A stretch of 32,576 nucleotides of DNA from Bacteriovoracaceae bacterium (GTDB lineage Bacteria; Bdellovibrionota; Bacteriovoracia; Bacteriovoracales; Bacteriovoracaceae): contig CANCFT010000033.1 in NCBI GenBank assembly GCA_947377285.1, positions 1-32,576 on the forward strand. Direction: 5' to 3'. A model generated the notes under the pieces. It had not been told where the DNA came from, searched no databases, and saw only the letters and a list, made by a program, of their open reading frames with translations. Positions 1-11,000 of the stretch are shown here, piece by piece. Within the stretch, counting starts at the first letter, position 1, and each line of letters begins with the position of its first letter. Made by a program: the position numbers and the translations under genes.

Positions 1-515
1 CGAGGATTTATTCTTTTGAAATACCCTTCTAGGTTAGTAATAACCATAAGGTCATGGGAAATATCAAAGAGTAGTTGGACTTGTTTTAAATCGTTAAGAA
101 TTTTTTTCATATCAGTTATATCACTAAATGTAGATATAACTTGAATTGGAAGTTTATCAGATGAAAATAATGGGACAGCGTTAAGTGATATCCAGCGTAT
201 TTCGCCATCTTGTCGAAATATTCTCTGGTCAATATTTTTTTGGACAACTCCAGTTTTAATTGAATTCATACCAATATGATGAGTGCCTGGAAACGTTTTG
301 CTCCATTCAGTTGCATTTTCTTTCGAAGCAATTGAAGTATTATTACGGTTAAGAATTTGTTCAGCAGACATGCCCAATATTTCTAAGGCCGCATTGTTAT
401 ATTGAATGATTTTCCCAGTTTCATCTTGAACGACAACTCCTTCGACCATGATTTGCATTAAGGCTTCGAGATTTAATTCATTGTCACTTTCGCTACCTGA
501 CTTTATATTCGGCAC
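1..515 (-). CDS. PAS-domain sensor protein, partial (3' end outside window)
   Basis: An open frame reads through to the window edge on the minus strand from a GTG start at 515. The start is chosen because AGGTGGGAGG lies just upstream, an excellent ribosome binding site. The first PAS domain covers about residues 15-130: an N-terminal 'VQDETGKIIQYNNAA' strand pattern, then 'DGEIRWISLNAVPL' and closing 'STFSDITDMKK'. A second PAS begins near residue 150 with 'DISHDLMVITNLEGYFKR'. PAS domains sense small molecules, redox state or light and usually feed a histidine kinase or diguanylate cyclase module; here that output module lies outside the window. The gene is divergent from the short histidine kinase at 735, which may or may not be its partner. 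No transmembrane segment is seen in the visible part, so it looks cytoplasmic. Confidence 0.85.
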   Translation of the reverse strand, partial: MPNIKSGSESDNELNLEALMQIMVEGVVVQDETGKIIQYNNAALEILGMSAEQILNRNNTSIASKENATEWSKTFPGTHHIGMNSIKTGVVQKNIDQRIFRQDGEIRWISLNAVPLFSSDKLPIQVISTFSDITDMKKILNDLKQVQLLFDISHDLMVITNLEGYFKRINP

Positions 516-669
516 TAAAGCCTCCCACCTCTTAGTAATTAATTAACTTGAGAGGAGTTCATCATGTCTGTTTAGTTAAAAATAAGATAAAAAAGCAATG
601 AGTTCTATAGCTTTTTGTTCTAAAAGTAAGAAACTTGACTTAAAACTTTTTTTAGGTGAAAAAGCAAAA

Positions 670-688
670 AACTTATGAATCATAAGTT
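670..688. promoter_or_regulatory. 8-bp perfect inverted repeat upstream of the histidine kinase
   Basis: AACTTATG, then AAT, then CATAAGTT form a perfect palindrome about 45 bp before the kinase start, in the divergent PAS/kinase intergenic region. It could be an operator. In DNA this AT-rich, an 8-bp repeat can also arise by chance, and no known regulator consensus is matched. Confidence 0.3.
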
Positions 689-734
689 AATCGACTCAAT
701 AAACTCATGACTATATTTAAACACTAAAGGTACT

Positions 735-1427
735 ATGACGATTATTAATCAGCATGAACATTTCGTCTCATTATTAACTCATGATCTCCGGACTCCTTTG
801 ACGGCAGCGAAACTTGCAGCGCAAGTCATTCTTCGCAATCCAAATGATTTTGAAAAAAATAATATACAGGCCTTAAGAATACTAAAAAATATGAACAGAA
901 TGGATCAAATGATCCAAGATCTACTCAATGTTAAAAGAGATATTTCTGATAAATCGAGGTTATTGATTAAAGCTGAATGTGACATACGTCAAATACTTAT
1001 GAACGCACTTCGAGAAATGGGGTTAAGAAATGGAGAACGATTAATCCTTGAGATTGATAAAGATAATTTAACAGGTTATTGGAATGCTGATTCGCTTCGC
1101 CGGATGATTGAAAACTTAGTGAATAACGCCTTTAAATATGGGTCCCTTGAGGATTTCGTAACGATTAAGGTTATTCATTCTAATGAACAAGTCTTTTTAG
1201 ATTTTCATAATTTTGGACAACCAATAAGTTTGCACGATCAAGAACATTTATTTGAAGTCTTTCATCGATCTAGCTCTGCAGAGTCTGGATCAAAAAAAGG
1301 TTGGGGGCTTGGGTTAAAATTAGTCAAAGAAGTTGTGGATGAACATCTTGGGGAAATTATGGTTGAAAGTAATATTGAAGACGGGACTCGGTTTGTGATC
1401 ACACTTCCTCGTAATATTAGGAATTAA
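735..1427 (+). CDS. Short sensor-less histidine kinase
   Basis: The protein (230 aa) is a bare HisKA-HATPase_c core. The H-box is 'LTHDLRTPLT' with phospho-acceptor His16. The N-box is 'IENLVNNAFKYG' (about 125-136), the F-box region 'LFEVFHRSS' follows, and the G2 box is 'GWGLGL' (189-194). The G1 box reads 'FHNFGQPI' (157-164), so the usual DxGxG aspartate is Asn; this 'NxGxPI' form is found in a recognised kinase subgroup. There is no N-terminal sensor, transmembrane segment or receiver domain, so it must take its input from a partner protein. It is preceded by a modest AAAGG site and followed 41 bp later by yaeQ on the same strand. The divergent PAS protein is the nearest candidate sensor. 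No response regulator lies in the window. Confidence 0.9.
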   Translation: MTIINQHEHFVSLLTHDLRTPLTAAKLAAQVILRNPNDFEKNNIQALRILKNMNRMDQMIQDLLNVKRDISDKSRLLIKAECDIRQILMNALREMGLRNGERLILEIDKDNLTGYWNADSLRRMIENLVNNAFKYGSLEDFVTIKVIHSNEQVFLDFHNFGQPISLHDQEHLFEVFHRSSSAESGSKKGWGLGLKLVKEVVDEHLGEIMVESNIEDGTRFVITLPRNIRN

Positions 1428-1468
1428 ATAGACTATTCAGCAAACTAATCTGCTGGTATGATTCTGCA

Positions 1469-2008
1469 ATGGCATTAAAATCTACAATTTATAAAGTTCG
1501 AGTAACTCTATCCAATTTAAATATTCATCATTATCAAGATTATAATTTAACAATTGCCAAGCATCCTTCTGAGAACGACTTGCGAATGATGATTCGTTTA
1601 TTAGCATTTGCAATGTCAGCACAAGAAGATATTCAATTTACTAAAGGCATAAGTTCTGACTCGGAACCTGATTTATGGAAAATAAACCATGATGGATCGA
1701 TTGAACATTGGATTGAATTAGGAATTCCTGATGAAAGACATATTCGGCAAATTTGTTCAAAAGCTAATAAAGTTTCTATTTATACATATCACGGTAATCA
1801 AGCGTTGCAGTGGTTTGAGTCAATTGAAAATAAAATTCATCGCTTTAATCATTTGAATATTACTCATTTCTCAGTTCTTGATGGACAGTTGCTTGAGTCT
1901 TTAGCCGAAAAAGGGATGAATTTAAATATTTCAATTGAAGATAATGAAATTTGGATTTCAAATGATACAGATAGAATGTGTGTTGAGTTTAAAGTCGTAA
2001 AGAATTAA
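1469..2008 (+). CDS. yaeQ: YaeQ family protein
   Basis: The 179-residue length and sequence match the YaeQ family closely from end to end. Recognisable blocks are the start 'MALKSTIYKVRVTLSNL', then 'KHPSENDLRMMIRLLAFA', 'FTKGISSDSEPDLW', 'WIELGIPDERHIRQ' and C-terminal 'IEDNEIWISND'. The family adopts a PD-(D/E)XK nuclease-like fold; its role is unsettled, with suggested links to transcription elongation in enterobacteria. No signal peptide is seen, so it is cytoplasmic. Its stop codon ends at 2008, immediately abutting the stop codon of the convergent giant cytochrome gene, with no terminator between them. Confidence 0.95.
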   Translation: MALKSTIYKVRVTLSNLNIHHYQDYNLTIAKHPSENDLRMMIRLLAFAMSAQEDIQFTKGISSDSEPDLWKINHDGSIEHWIELGIPDERHIRQICSKANKVSIYTYHGNQALQWFESIENKIHRFNHLNITHFSVLDGQLLESLAEKGMNLNISIEDNEIWISNDTDRMCVEFKVVKN

Positions 2009-5000
2009 CTATTGAGCAGTCAATGGAACATAACCTTTAATATATTTACCTGTATTATTGGTTACAGCAGTACCGGTTGCATTATTTACTGTCCCTGAGT
2101 GGGCCATATTATGGCATCCCATACATTTTGGATACCCATTTTGTCCAAGTGCCAGTGTTGTCGCTTGAGTACCCAAATAGAAAGTATTTCCAGTGATACT
2201 TGGAGTTACTGATTTAGTAGTCGCTTCCATTTTACTGGTGTGTGTATTATTAAAATTAAAAGCAGTTACGTGGCACCCTAAACAACTATTTTTCATAGCT
2301 GTTTCTTTGTTCAGCCATTGAACTGTATTTACACTTGCAGGTTGTGATGTGTAATTGTTATGGCAAATTATACATGACGATTGATTAGGGTGATAAGCGC
2401 CAGCGGTGGAAAAAGCACTTGTACCAGTTGCTCCAGCGGCAGTGTGATTATAGATACCACCTGTGAATCCTGCATAAGTTACAATTCCAGTTCCTGCAGT
2501 TCCAGTATGACAAACGCTACATTGATTTGTTCCAACTGCAATGTGAAGAGCTGATCCAGAAGAAGAAGTATAATTTGAAACACCTTTAGCGAATCCACTT
2601 CCACCGGTGTGGCATGCACTACAGTTAGTATCAGTTGTAGAAGAGTGGTTTTGATAAATTGTTTGTGCAGGTTTACTTAATGTTAATGTTCCAGTAGGAG
2701 CAACAGCAGATAGAATATTTATAGCTGGAGAATAAGTAGTACCTGTTGTTGTAAATAAGTTTACAGTAATAGCTTTAAGTGTAAATGAAGATCCTGTTAC
2801 TGTATTAACCATATACGATTGGCCTTCTGCGATTCCAGTAGGTAATGAACCTGTTGAATTAAATCGTACTAAATCACCTGCCACTAGGCCATGTCCAGAA
2901 TAAGTTGCAGTTGCGGCCACTGGCTTAGCGTAAGTCATACCTGTACCAGTGCCTGTCGCGGTTGTATTAGCACCGATATTAATTGATGTACTTGCAGTTG
3001 TTCCTGTAAAGGCCATCGATGAGGGTACAGTCGTCGAAACTGTAAATGCTGTTGAAGATAAAATCGAAGAGACATAATAAACTTGATCTGCAACTAAACC
3101 TGTTGGGAGAGTTGTTCCACGGAAAGTTAAAGGGAAAGGAAGAGTTGTAGCAGCAATTCCATGAGCAGCAGAAGTTGTAATGATGTTAGAAGATACAAGT
3201 GTCGGTGTTGCAACACTCGCTGGAACAATGGCCGCTCCACCACTTACTTTATTCACTAAAGTTATATTGTTACCAGTGATAGTACTTATGAAATAAATGG
3301 CATTTGTACTTAGGTTTGTAGGAAGAGTTCCTGTCAATTGCACTGGATCTCCAACAGCTAATCCTGTTACAGAACCTAGAGTAATTGTAGATGAAGCTGC
3401 CGTTGTGGTAGCTGTTGTTGAAACCGATGCTTTTATACTAGTTATAGCTGCAAAAGTTGGAACATTAAATGTTAAGACTGAATTTACATAATTACTTCCA
3501 GTAGAAGCCACACTTAAAGTTGTGATTGCCGTTCCGCCTGAAGTGGCAGATATCGTAAATGTTGTTGTAGTTGGAATAGTTTTAATAAAATAAGTTGTTC
3601 CACTTACTATTTGAGTAGGTAATGAACTATCTGTTGTAAAGGAAATAGGATCATTGACTGCAAATCCATGAGCAGTCGGTGTCGTAAATGTACCTGCTGT
3701 TGTGAATGTTACATATTTCGGAGTGGCAAAAGGGGCCGTCCAAGTTTTCCAAGTATTGGCAAAATTTAAATTATTATTTGTTACTGTATGGCAAACACTA
3801 CACTCACCACGAGTTGCCGTTTGAACTGTTGGAGCAGCAGCAGTTGGCTGAGTTAAATTTAAGTGTGCTGCTGGAAATTTTTTAAAGTTTCCGGCCATCG
3901 CTTCATAAGTTATATTCGCGCTATTATGGCATGAAGTACAAGTTGTTGCTGAAACATTTGCAGCAGTTGTATTTGCATGGAACTCGCCTCCAGCAAATCC
4001 TAAAATTGGTGTTGGGAAATTTCCATTTCCATCTAAGGTCATACTTGCAGAGTGACATGTTGAACACTGAGCTGGAGTTGTTCCAGTTGTATAAATTGGA
4101 AAGTGTTTATAACCAGGGTTCGTTGTATTGTTAGCAATAGTGTTGGTCGATGCATTCCAGTGACAAGTAGTACAAGTTGCCGTTGCTCGGTGATCTGTAG
4201 CAATACCACCAGCGAAGCTCGTATAGTTAGGAATACTTGCCACGTGACAACCATTACAATCAGAACCGTTTGTGACAATATGAGCAGTTCCTGTTGCGGC
4301 AAGCGCATATCCAGTTCCAATTGCTCCACCATGTTGTGCAGTTGGAAGAGAATCTTTCGAACCAGTATGACATGCAATACAGCTTGCTTGGTCAGAAACA
4401 GTGTGAGTATAAGTTACGTTTTTCGGAGTCGTTTTAATCCCTGTCCAAATCGTTTTACTTTGGTGACAAATATTACAATCAACAGTTGCAGCAGCTACAA
4501 TTGGAAGAGTTAAATGAGTAAATCCTGCAGTTGTGTTTGCCACACCTTCAGCTAATCCAGATGAAGTCGTTGTACCTGCATGGCAACTTGTACATGTTGC
4601 TGTACCCATTGTTGTATGGTCATAAGTCACAGTTGTCGTTGCAGCAGTCAGAGGCATTCCTTTCCAAACAACTCCTGCGGCCGTTGCAATATTGTGACAT
4701 GTATCGCAGTTTGATCCTGCTGGAAGACTTAAGTGAGTAGCAGTCACTGCTTTAAATGAAGTTAGAGTTGTCGAGTAAGTTGTAGTGTGGCAAGTCGCAC
4801 ACTTCGCAGTAATTGTAACATTTGCCGCAACAGCTTTTGTATGGAGTAGACCACCAGTAAAATTTGTATAAGTTGTTAAGCTGGCCGCGTGACAAGTTGA
4901 ACACTGAACAGCTGAACCTGTTGCATTTAAAATTGGAAAGTGTTTATAACCTGGGCTTAGGTTGTAATTACTAATCGCTCCACCAGCTGTTAAGTGACAT

Positions 5001-8000
5001 GATAAACAGTCAGCAGCAGCTCTGTGATCTCGAGGTGCTTTGAAATCAGTATATGTTGAAGTTCCTGCAGCAGGAGCAGTTGAAGCATATGAGTGACAAG
5101 TTGAGCATTCACCTAGGCCAGTTGTACTTGGGTGAGCCACATCGAACGCCGTCCCTTTGGCAAATCCAGCTGCATTCGTGTGACAAGTTGTACACGCAGC
5201 TGTTGTACTTGAATTATGCGCATTATAGATAACTTGTGGAGTTGCGAGTCTCCATGATTTCCAAGAATCAAGTGTTGTTAATCCACCAGTTGTACCTACA
5301 GTATGACAAGCATTACATTGAGCTGCAGTAGTAGCACTTAATGGAGCGAGTGGGATTGTTAAATGTCCATTTCCTGCAGAAAGATTTCCTTCAGCATATC
5401 CAGAAGTTCCATTGTGACATGTATTACAAGTTGTATCTGCAACATTGTGTTTGTAAGTTACATTAAGTGCTACTGTTGCATTTGCTGTATTGGCAATCGC
5501 CATACCAGTCCAAAGATTAGCTGCTGCTGCATTGTTGTTTGTGACGGCGTGACAAACACTACATTCAGCATTTGTTGCTGTACCGATTGGAGCCAATAAA
5601 CTTAAGTGGGCCGCAGGTAATTTTTTAAAGCTCGAAGCTCCGTAAGTATAAGACGCAGAATTGTGGCAATTAGCACAAGTTGTGGCCGAAACACTTGAAG
5701 CAGTCGCAAGTGAATGGAATTTTCCGCTCGCAAATGAATAAGTACTTACGAAAGGAGCTGATGTTCCTGAAATTGTATTTGAGTGACAGATAGAACATTC
5801 AGCATAGGTTGCTGCAGTTGCCGTCGTTTTAATTGGCATGTGAACAAATGTTTTATTTGCATCGAAAAATTTAATTGAAGCTACGGTCGCTGAAGAAGTT
5901 GAAGTATTTATATGACAAACATTACATCTGTCTTTTGTGGAAGTGATATTTGTAGAGTCATGGATTAAAAAATTAGTTGTCGTTTTGACTGCTGCTGCTG
6001 AAGTTGCACCAGTTCCTGTGACTAACATATGACATGTACTACATTGTTGAGTTCCAGCAGTTGTAGCATGAACGGCTACAGTATTCGTTTTTCCAGTAGC
6101 ATAGCCAATAGATTTCGTTACATCATGGCAAGTTGAGCATGAAGCGTCTGTTGTAGCATTAATATTATGAGCGTAATTTACTTTTACAGATGTAGGTGCA
6201 TTGTAAACAGTTCCTTTCCATCCTGAAGATGTGTGACATGTACTACAGTCTGTCGGAGTTGTATTACCAACTGGAGTTGTAGGAACAGGTATTGCTAAGT
6301 GAGTGGCAATTGAAGTAATTGCAGTGACACCAGCTAACGCAGGTCCAGAAGACTTATGGCATGTAGCACACGCCGTAGTAGGCACATTTGATAAAAGAGT
6401 TGTTGAATGGAATAATCCGCCAGCAAAACTTGAATATTTAACGGACGGAGCATTAACCGTAATACTTGCTTGGTGACAAGTCTGACATTCAGCATAGCTT
6501 GTTCCATTTACATAAGGGAAATGGGTGAAGCCAGTATTTGTATTATTATTAAATTTAGTAATTGTACCTGCAGATAAATGACAAATATTACATTTTGAAT
6601 CATTTGTCGTATTTGTTGAATCATGAATTTTAAAATTAGCCGCAAACTTAGTGGCCACAGTTGTGCCTGATACAACTTGGTGACATGTACTACATTGAGC
6701 TGCAGTGTTTGTTGTATGTACTGGAGTATTCGTGTACCCAGTAGCGTATCCAATTTTAGTCGTGTAAGTAGAAAAAGTGGTTACTGTTTGGTGACAAGTT
6801 GTACACGTCGTATCGTTAGTTGAATTATGTGTATAGCTAACATTCGGCGTAGCTACTCCCGCTGAGAGCATTCCTTTCCAAGATGTATAAGTTGTATCTT
6901 GATTGTGACAAGTATTACAATCTGAACCAACCGGCATTGTTAAGTGAGTTGCAGGATATTGAGTTGTACCAGTGAATGCCGTAGCTCCTTTGTGGCAACT
7001 CAAACATGTTCCAGTAACTTTAGAAGCAACAGAGACAGAGTGATATTTTCCACCAGCGTAAGTTGTAAATGGAGTTGCTCCTGTTACAGTTGCTTGGTGA
7101 CATGTTGTACATTGAGCAGCAGCTCCTGTTCCTGAAGTTGAATCTGTTATATTAAAATGTTTAAAGCCGCCAACAACGTTTGGAATATTGGCAATCGTTC
7201 CAGTGGCGCCATTGCCTGACCAGTGACAGCCCATACAATTAGTTGTGCTTGATGAGTGATCTTTATTTGAACCACCATAAAAAGATTCAAAAGTACCAAA
7301 AGTTTTTGCATTAAGAACAGCTCCACCGGTCTTACTAATAACATGACAACCAATACAGTCAGATCCAGCTGTCGCAATATGAACTGCAGGATTATAAGTT
7401 GAAGTTGCGGCCTGAGCAGTTCCAGTAGGAACTCCGTGAGTAATGGCAGCAGAAGCGGTAGAATCATTATGGCAAGTGTTACAAGCAGTCGTGCCAATAG
7501 TTAAGTGATCAAATTTTACCGTAACAGGATTAGCACCTTTTGATAAAATTCCTTTCCAGACAGCGCCTGTTGCAGTGTTAATATCGTGACAAGTATTACA
7601 GTTAACATTCACACCAGCATTTTTTGGAAGCACAAAGTGAGTTGCTCCTGGAGTGTTGAGTGTTCCTTCCGCAAAACCTGTTGTTCCTGTGTGACAAGAC
7701 ACGCAGTTGGTATCTGTACCAGCATGTGTATAAGTTACGTTTGATACTCCAGTTGTTAAAGGCATTCCTTTAAAACTTCCAGAAGCAAAAGTTGTGGCCG
7801 TGTGACATGTATTACAATCTGATCCCGCTGGAAGAGGTAAGTGAGTTGCAGGATATTGTTTGAATGGAGTAAATGCTGTTGCAGGTTTGTGACAACTTGT
7901 ACATGTTCCAACTACTCCTGAGCTTGTTGAGTGAAATAAACCACCAGAAAAGTTTTTAAATCCAAGGGATGGGGTTACAGCATTTACACTGCCAGCGTGA

Positions 8001-11000
8001 CAAGTTAAACATTCTGGACGTGTTCCGTTGGCTTTGAGAATTGGAAAGTGATTATATCCTGGAGAGTTGTTGATATTTTGAATTGTGCCAGAGGCAGACA
8101 AGTGACATGTATTACATGAAGTAAAATTACTTGTCGTCGCAGCAGTATGTTGATTTCCTCCCGCAAAACTTAGATATTTCGGAGTTGATCCAACACTTGC
8201 TTGGTGACATTCAATACATTGATTTCCAGCAAGGACTGGGTGAGTTGGAAGTCCAACTGTTCCAACGTAGGCCGCTGTCGTTTTTCCAATTGCTGAAGCT
8301 CCGTCGTGACAAATATTACATCGAGTATCTGTTGCAGTTGAAACAGTTGAGTGAATAGTAAAGTCAGTGAGTTTTGTGGTTAAAGCTCCACCAACGTCTG
8401 CCCCTTGGTGACAAGTCGAACACTGAGCAGTTGTGGCCATATGAAGTGCAGTTCCCGTTGCACTCTTATAATGAACTTGCCCTTCGGCAAAAGCCGTTGC
8501 CCCTGTGTGACAACTAATACAGTTTACATCAGTTGCTGCATTTATATTATGTGCATAAACAACATTTGAAGAAGTTGGAGTAGAAAGATTCATTCCTTTC
8601 CAAGATGCAAACGCTGCATCTTTATGGCAAGTATCACATTGAGTGGCTTGAACTGGAGAGGCTTGAATTGGGAGAGTTAAATGTATTGCAGGTAGCATTT
8701 TAAATGATGTCGCCGATGTCGTTGTATAAGTTGCCGTGTGGCAGCTGGTACAATTATTTGTAGTCGCAATCGAAGAAGCGACAGCATTAGCATGTAAGAC
8801 ACCAGTTTTAAAACTAGCAGCAGTAAAACTTGGGAATGCACTTAATGGAGTCATGCTTGATTGGTGACAAGTTGAACATTCAGCGGCACCTGAAGTAGTT
8901 TTGGTAATTGAAAAGTGATTATAAGTCGCTGATGTCGAAATATTTTTTAAGACTAATGGAGTTTGAGTTACTAAGTGACACGAGTTACAAGACGTAAAGT
9001 TTGTTCCACCAGCATTTTTTGTTGCAAGCCCAGTGTGGATTTTCCAAGTTGTATAGTTTTCAGTGTTGGTGTGACATGAATTACAAGTTGCGGTGGCATT
9101 AGTGGTATGGATAACAGAAGTTGTCACTTGAGTGGCATTGATCGATAAATTATTATGGCAAGTAGAACAATTTTCAGTTCCTGTATGAATATACAAGCCA
9201 CCTGTGAAATTAAGGTAAGCAGGAGTTTTTGCAGGTACATTAGTATGACAAGTTATACATTCAGCTCCGCCAGTTGCAACGTGACCAGTATAAGATGTCG
9301 TCATTTTACCGTAAGTATTAGCAAGACCAGTATGACAACTATTACATTTAGTATCAGTTGTCGTAGTCGCGTTAGTGTGAATTTTCCAAGTAGAAAAAGC
9401 AGCAGTATTATTGTGACAAGTATTACATGCACCAGTTGTAGTGGCGTGAACAACTGTACCAGTTGCCGAAGTCGCTTTTTGAGTGACAGAAGAATAAGCA
9501 GTATTTCCGTGACAAGTTGTACAACTTACTCCGTCTGCGTGAGTATAATTTCCGCCAGCAAAAGTCGTGAATGATGTAGTACTTGCCGTGTGACAAGCAA
9601 TACATTCTGCTGAGCTCGGAACGTGGCCGGCAAAGGAACTAGTCGTAGTCGCAATTGCACTTGCTCCACTGTGACAAGTATTACAAGTTGTATTATTAAC
9701 GGTAATGGCAGTTGTATGAACAAAGCCACCACCAGTAAAATCTTTATATTTTGGAATCGTTGTTAAACTTGAAGTATGACAAGCTACGCACTGAAGGGAA
9801 CCAAGGGTAGGGTGAACACTAAAGTTTGCACTTGGAACAAATCCCGCAATTGTTTTACCAGTAGCGCTACTTCCATCATGACAAATATTACATCGAGTGT
9901 CTGCTGCTGCATTAGTTGTTAACTTTGTATTGGCATCAATGTGAATTTTAAAATCAGGTGCTGTCTTAATAACAGTTGCAGTTCCCAGTGCATTTACATC
10001 TTTATGACAAGTAGAACATTGAGCAAGTGTAGTTGTCGCGACACCATTGCTCATGACATATGGAATTGTCATGTGAGCAGTTGGAGCTGCATTAATTCCT
10101 TTAGCAAAACCAGTTGTTCCTTTATGACAAGAATTACAATCGTTATCAACGGCCAAATTGTGATTGTATGTAACAAAAATCGAAGCACCTGACATTCCAT
10201 TAAATGTACTAGTAGAAGTATGACAAGTATTACAATCACTACCAAGTGGTAATGTTAAGTGATTTGTTCCTTGAGGAAGTGGAAGTTGTTTTGTCACTGT
10301 TCCAGAATAAGTTGGATCATTATGACAAGTTGAACAGCTTAAAGAATTTGTATTTGTATGACTGAAAACACTATTTTTAAAAGTTGTAAAGTTTGTTGTA
10401 TTGGCAGCAGTATGGCACACACTACATTCTAGTGTTCCTGTCGGAAAGTGGTTTGCACCTTTTTGAACAACAGCTGGCATTGCTAAATTAGTTGGATTTG
10501 ATAAATTGTGGCATGTCGAACAGCTGTCAGTATTTCCATGTGAATACACAACTGATGTTTTCCAGTTTGTTGTATTTTTATGACATGAATTACAATCGAC
10601 AGCTTTACCAGAAATTAATGGAACAGGAATATGAATAACTGGGTTTATTGCTCTGGTTGCTAATCCAGGTAAATTAGTTAATGGATTTTTAATTGTAGAA
10701 TTGGCCATGACAGAAGCCTTGTGACAAGTATCACATCGGTCTGCAGTTCCTACAGTATCTAAGTAAGTAGTGTGATTAAACGAGCTCACGAAATTATACC
10801 ATTTCGATGTACTGTTATAGACGTGGCAAACAGCACAGTCACTGGCATTTGCTCTAGAGCCAGCGGTATGTGAAGGATTTATTGCAGGATTAGGAAGAGA
10901 GTTATTATCTATTTTATGACATTGAATACATGCACTTGGTTTTGTAATCCCATCAGCTTTTAAGTGAGTCCGTTGGTCAAATGCAATATTACCCCATGCT

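Noticed and set aside
3297..10192. Many open frames on the plus strand and in other minus frames across the giant cytochrome gene
   Set aside because: They mirror its Thr/Ala/Cys/His-rich repeats, have no RBS or recognisable domain, and carry odd Cys/Ser/Val- or Leu/Gln-rich composition typical of shadow frames.
3788..10200. Regularly spaced repeats resembling a CRISPR array
   Set aside because: The repeated DNA (for example TGACAAGTATTACA) is the coding sequence of CxxCH motifs within one long frame; repeats are variable and not palindromic.
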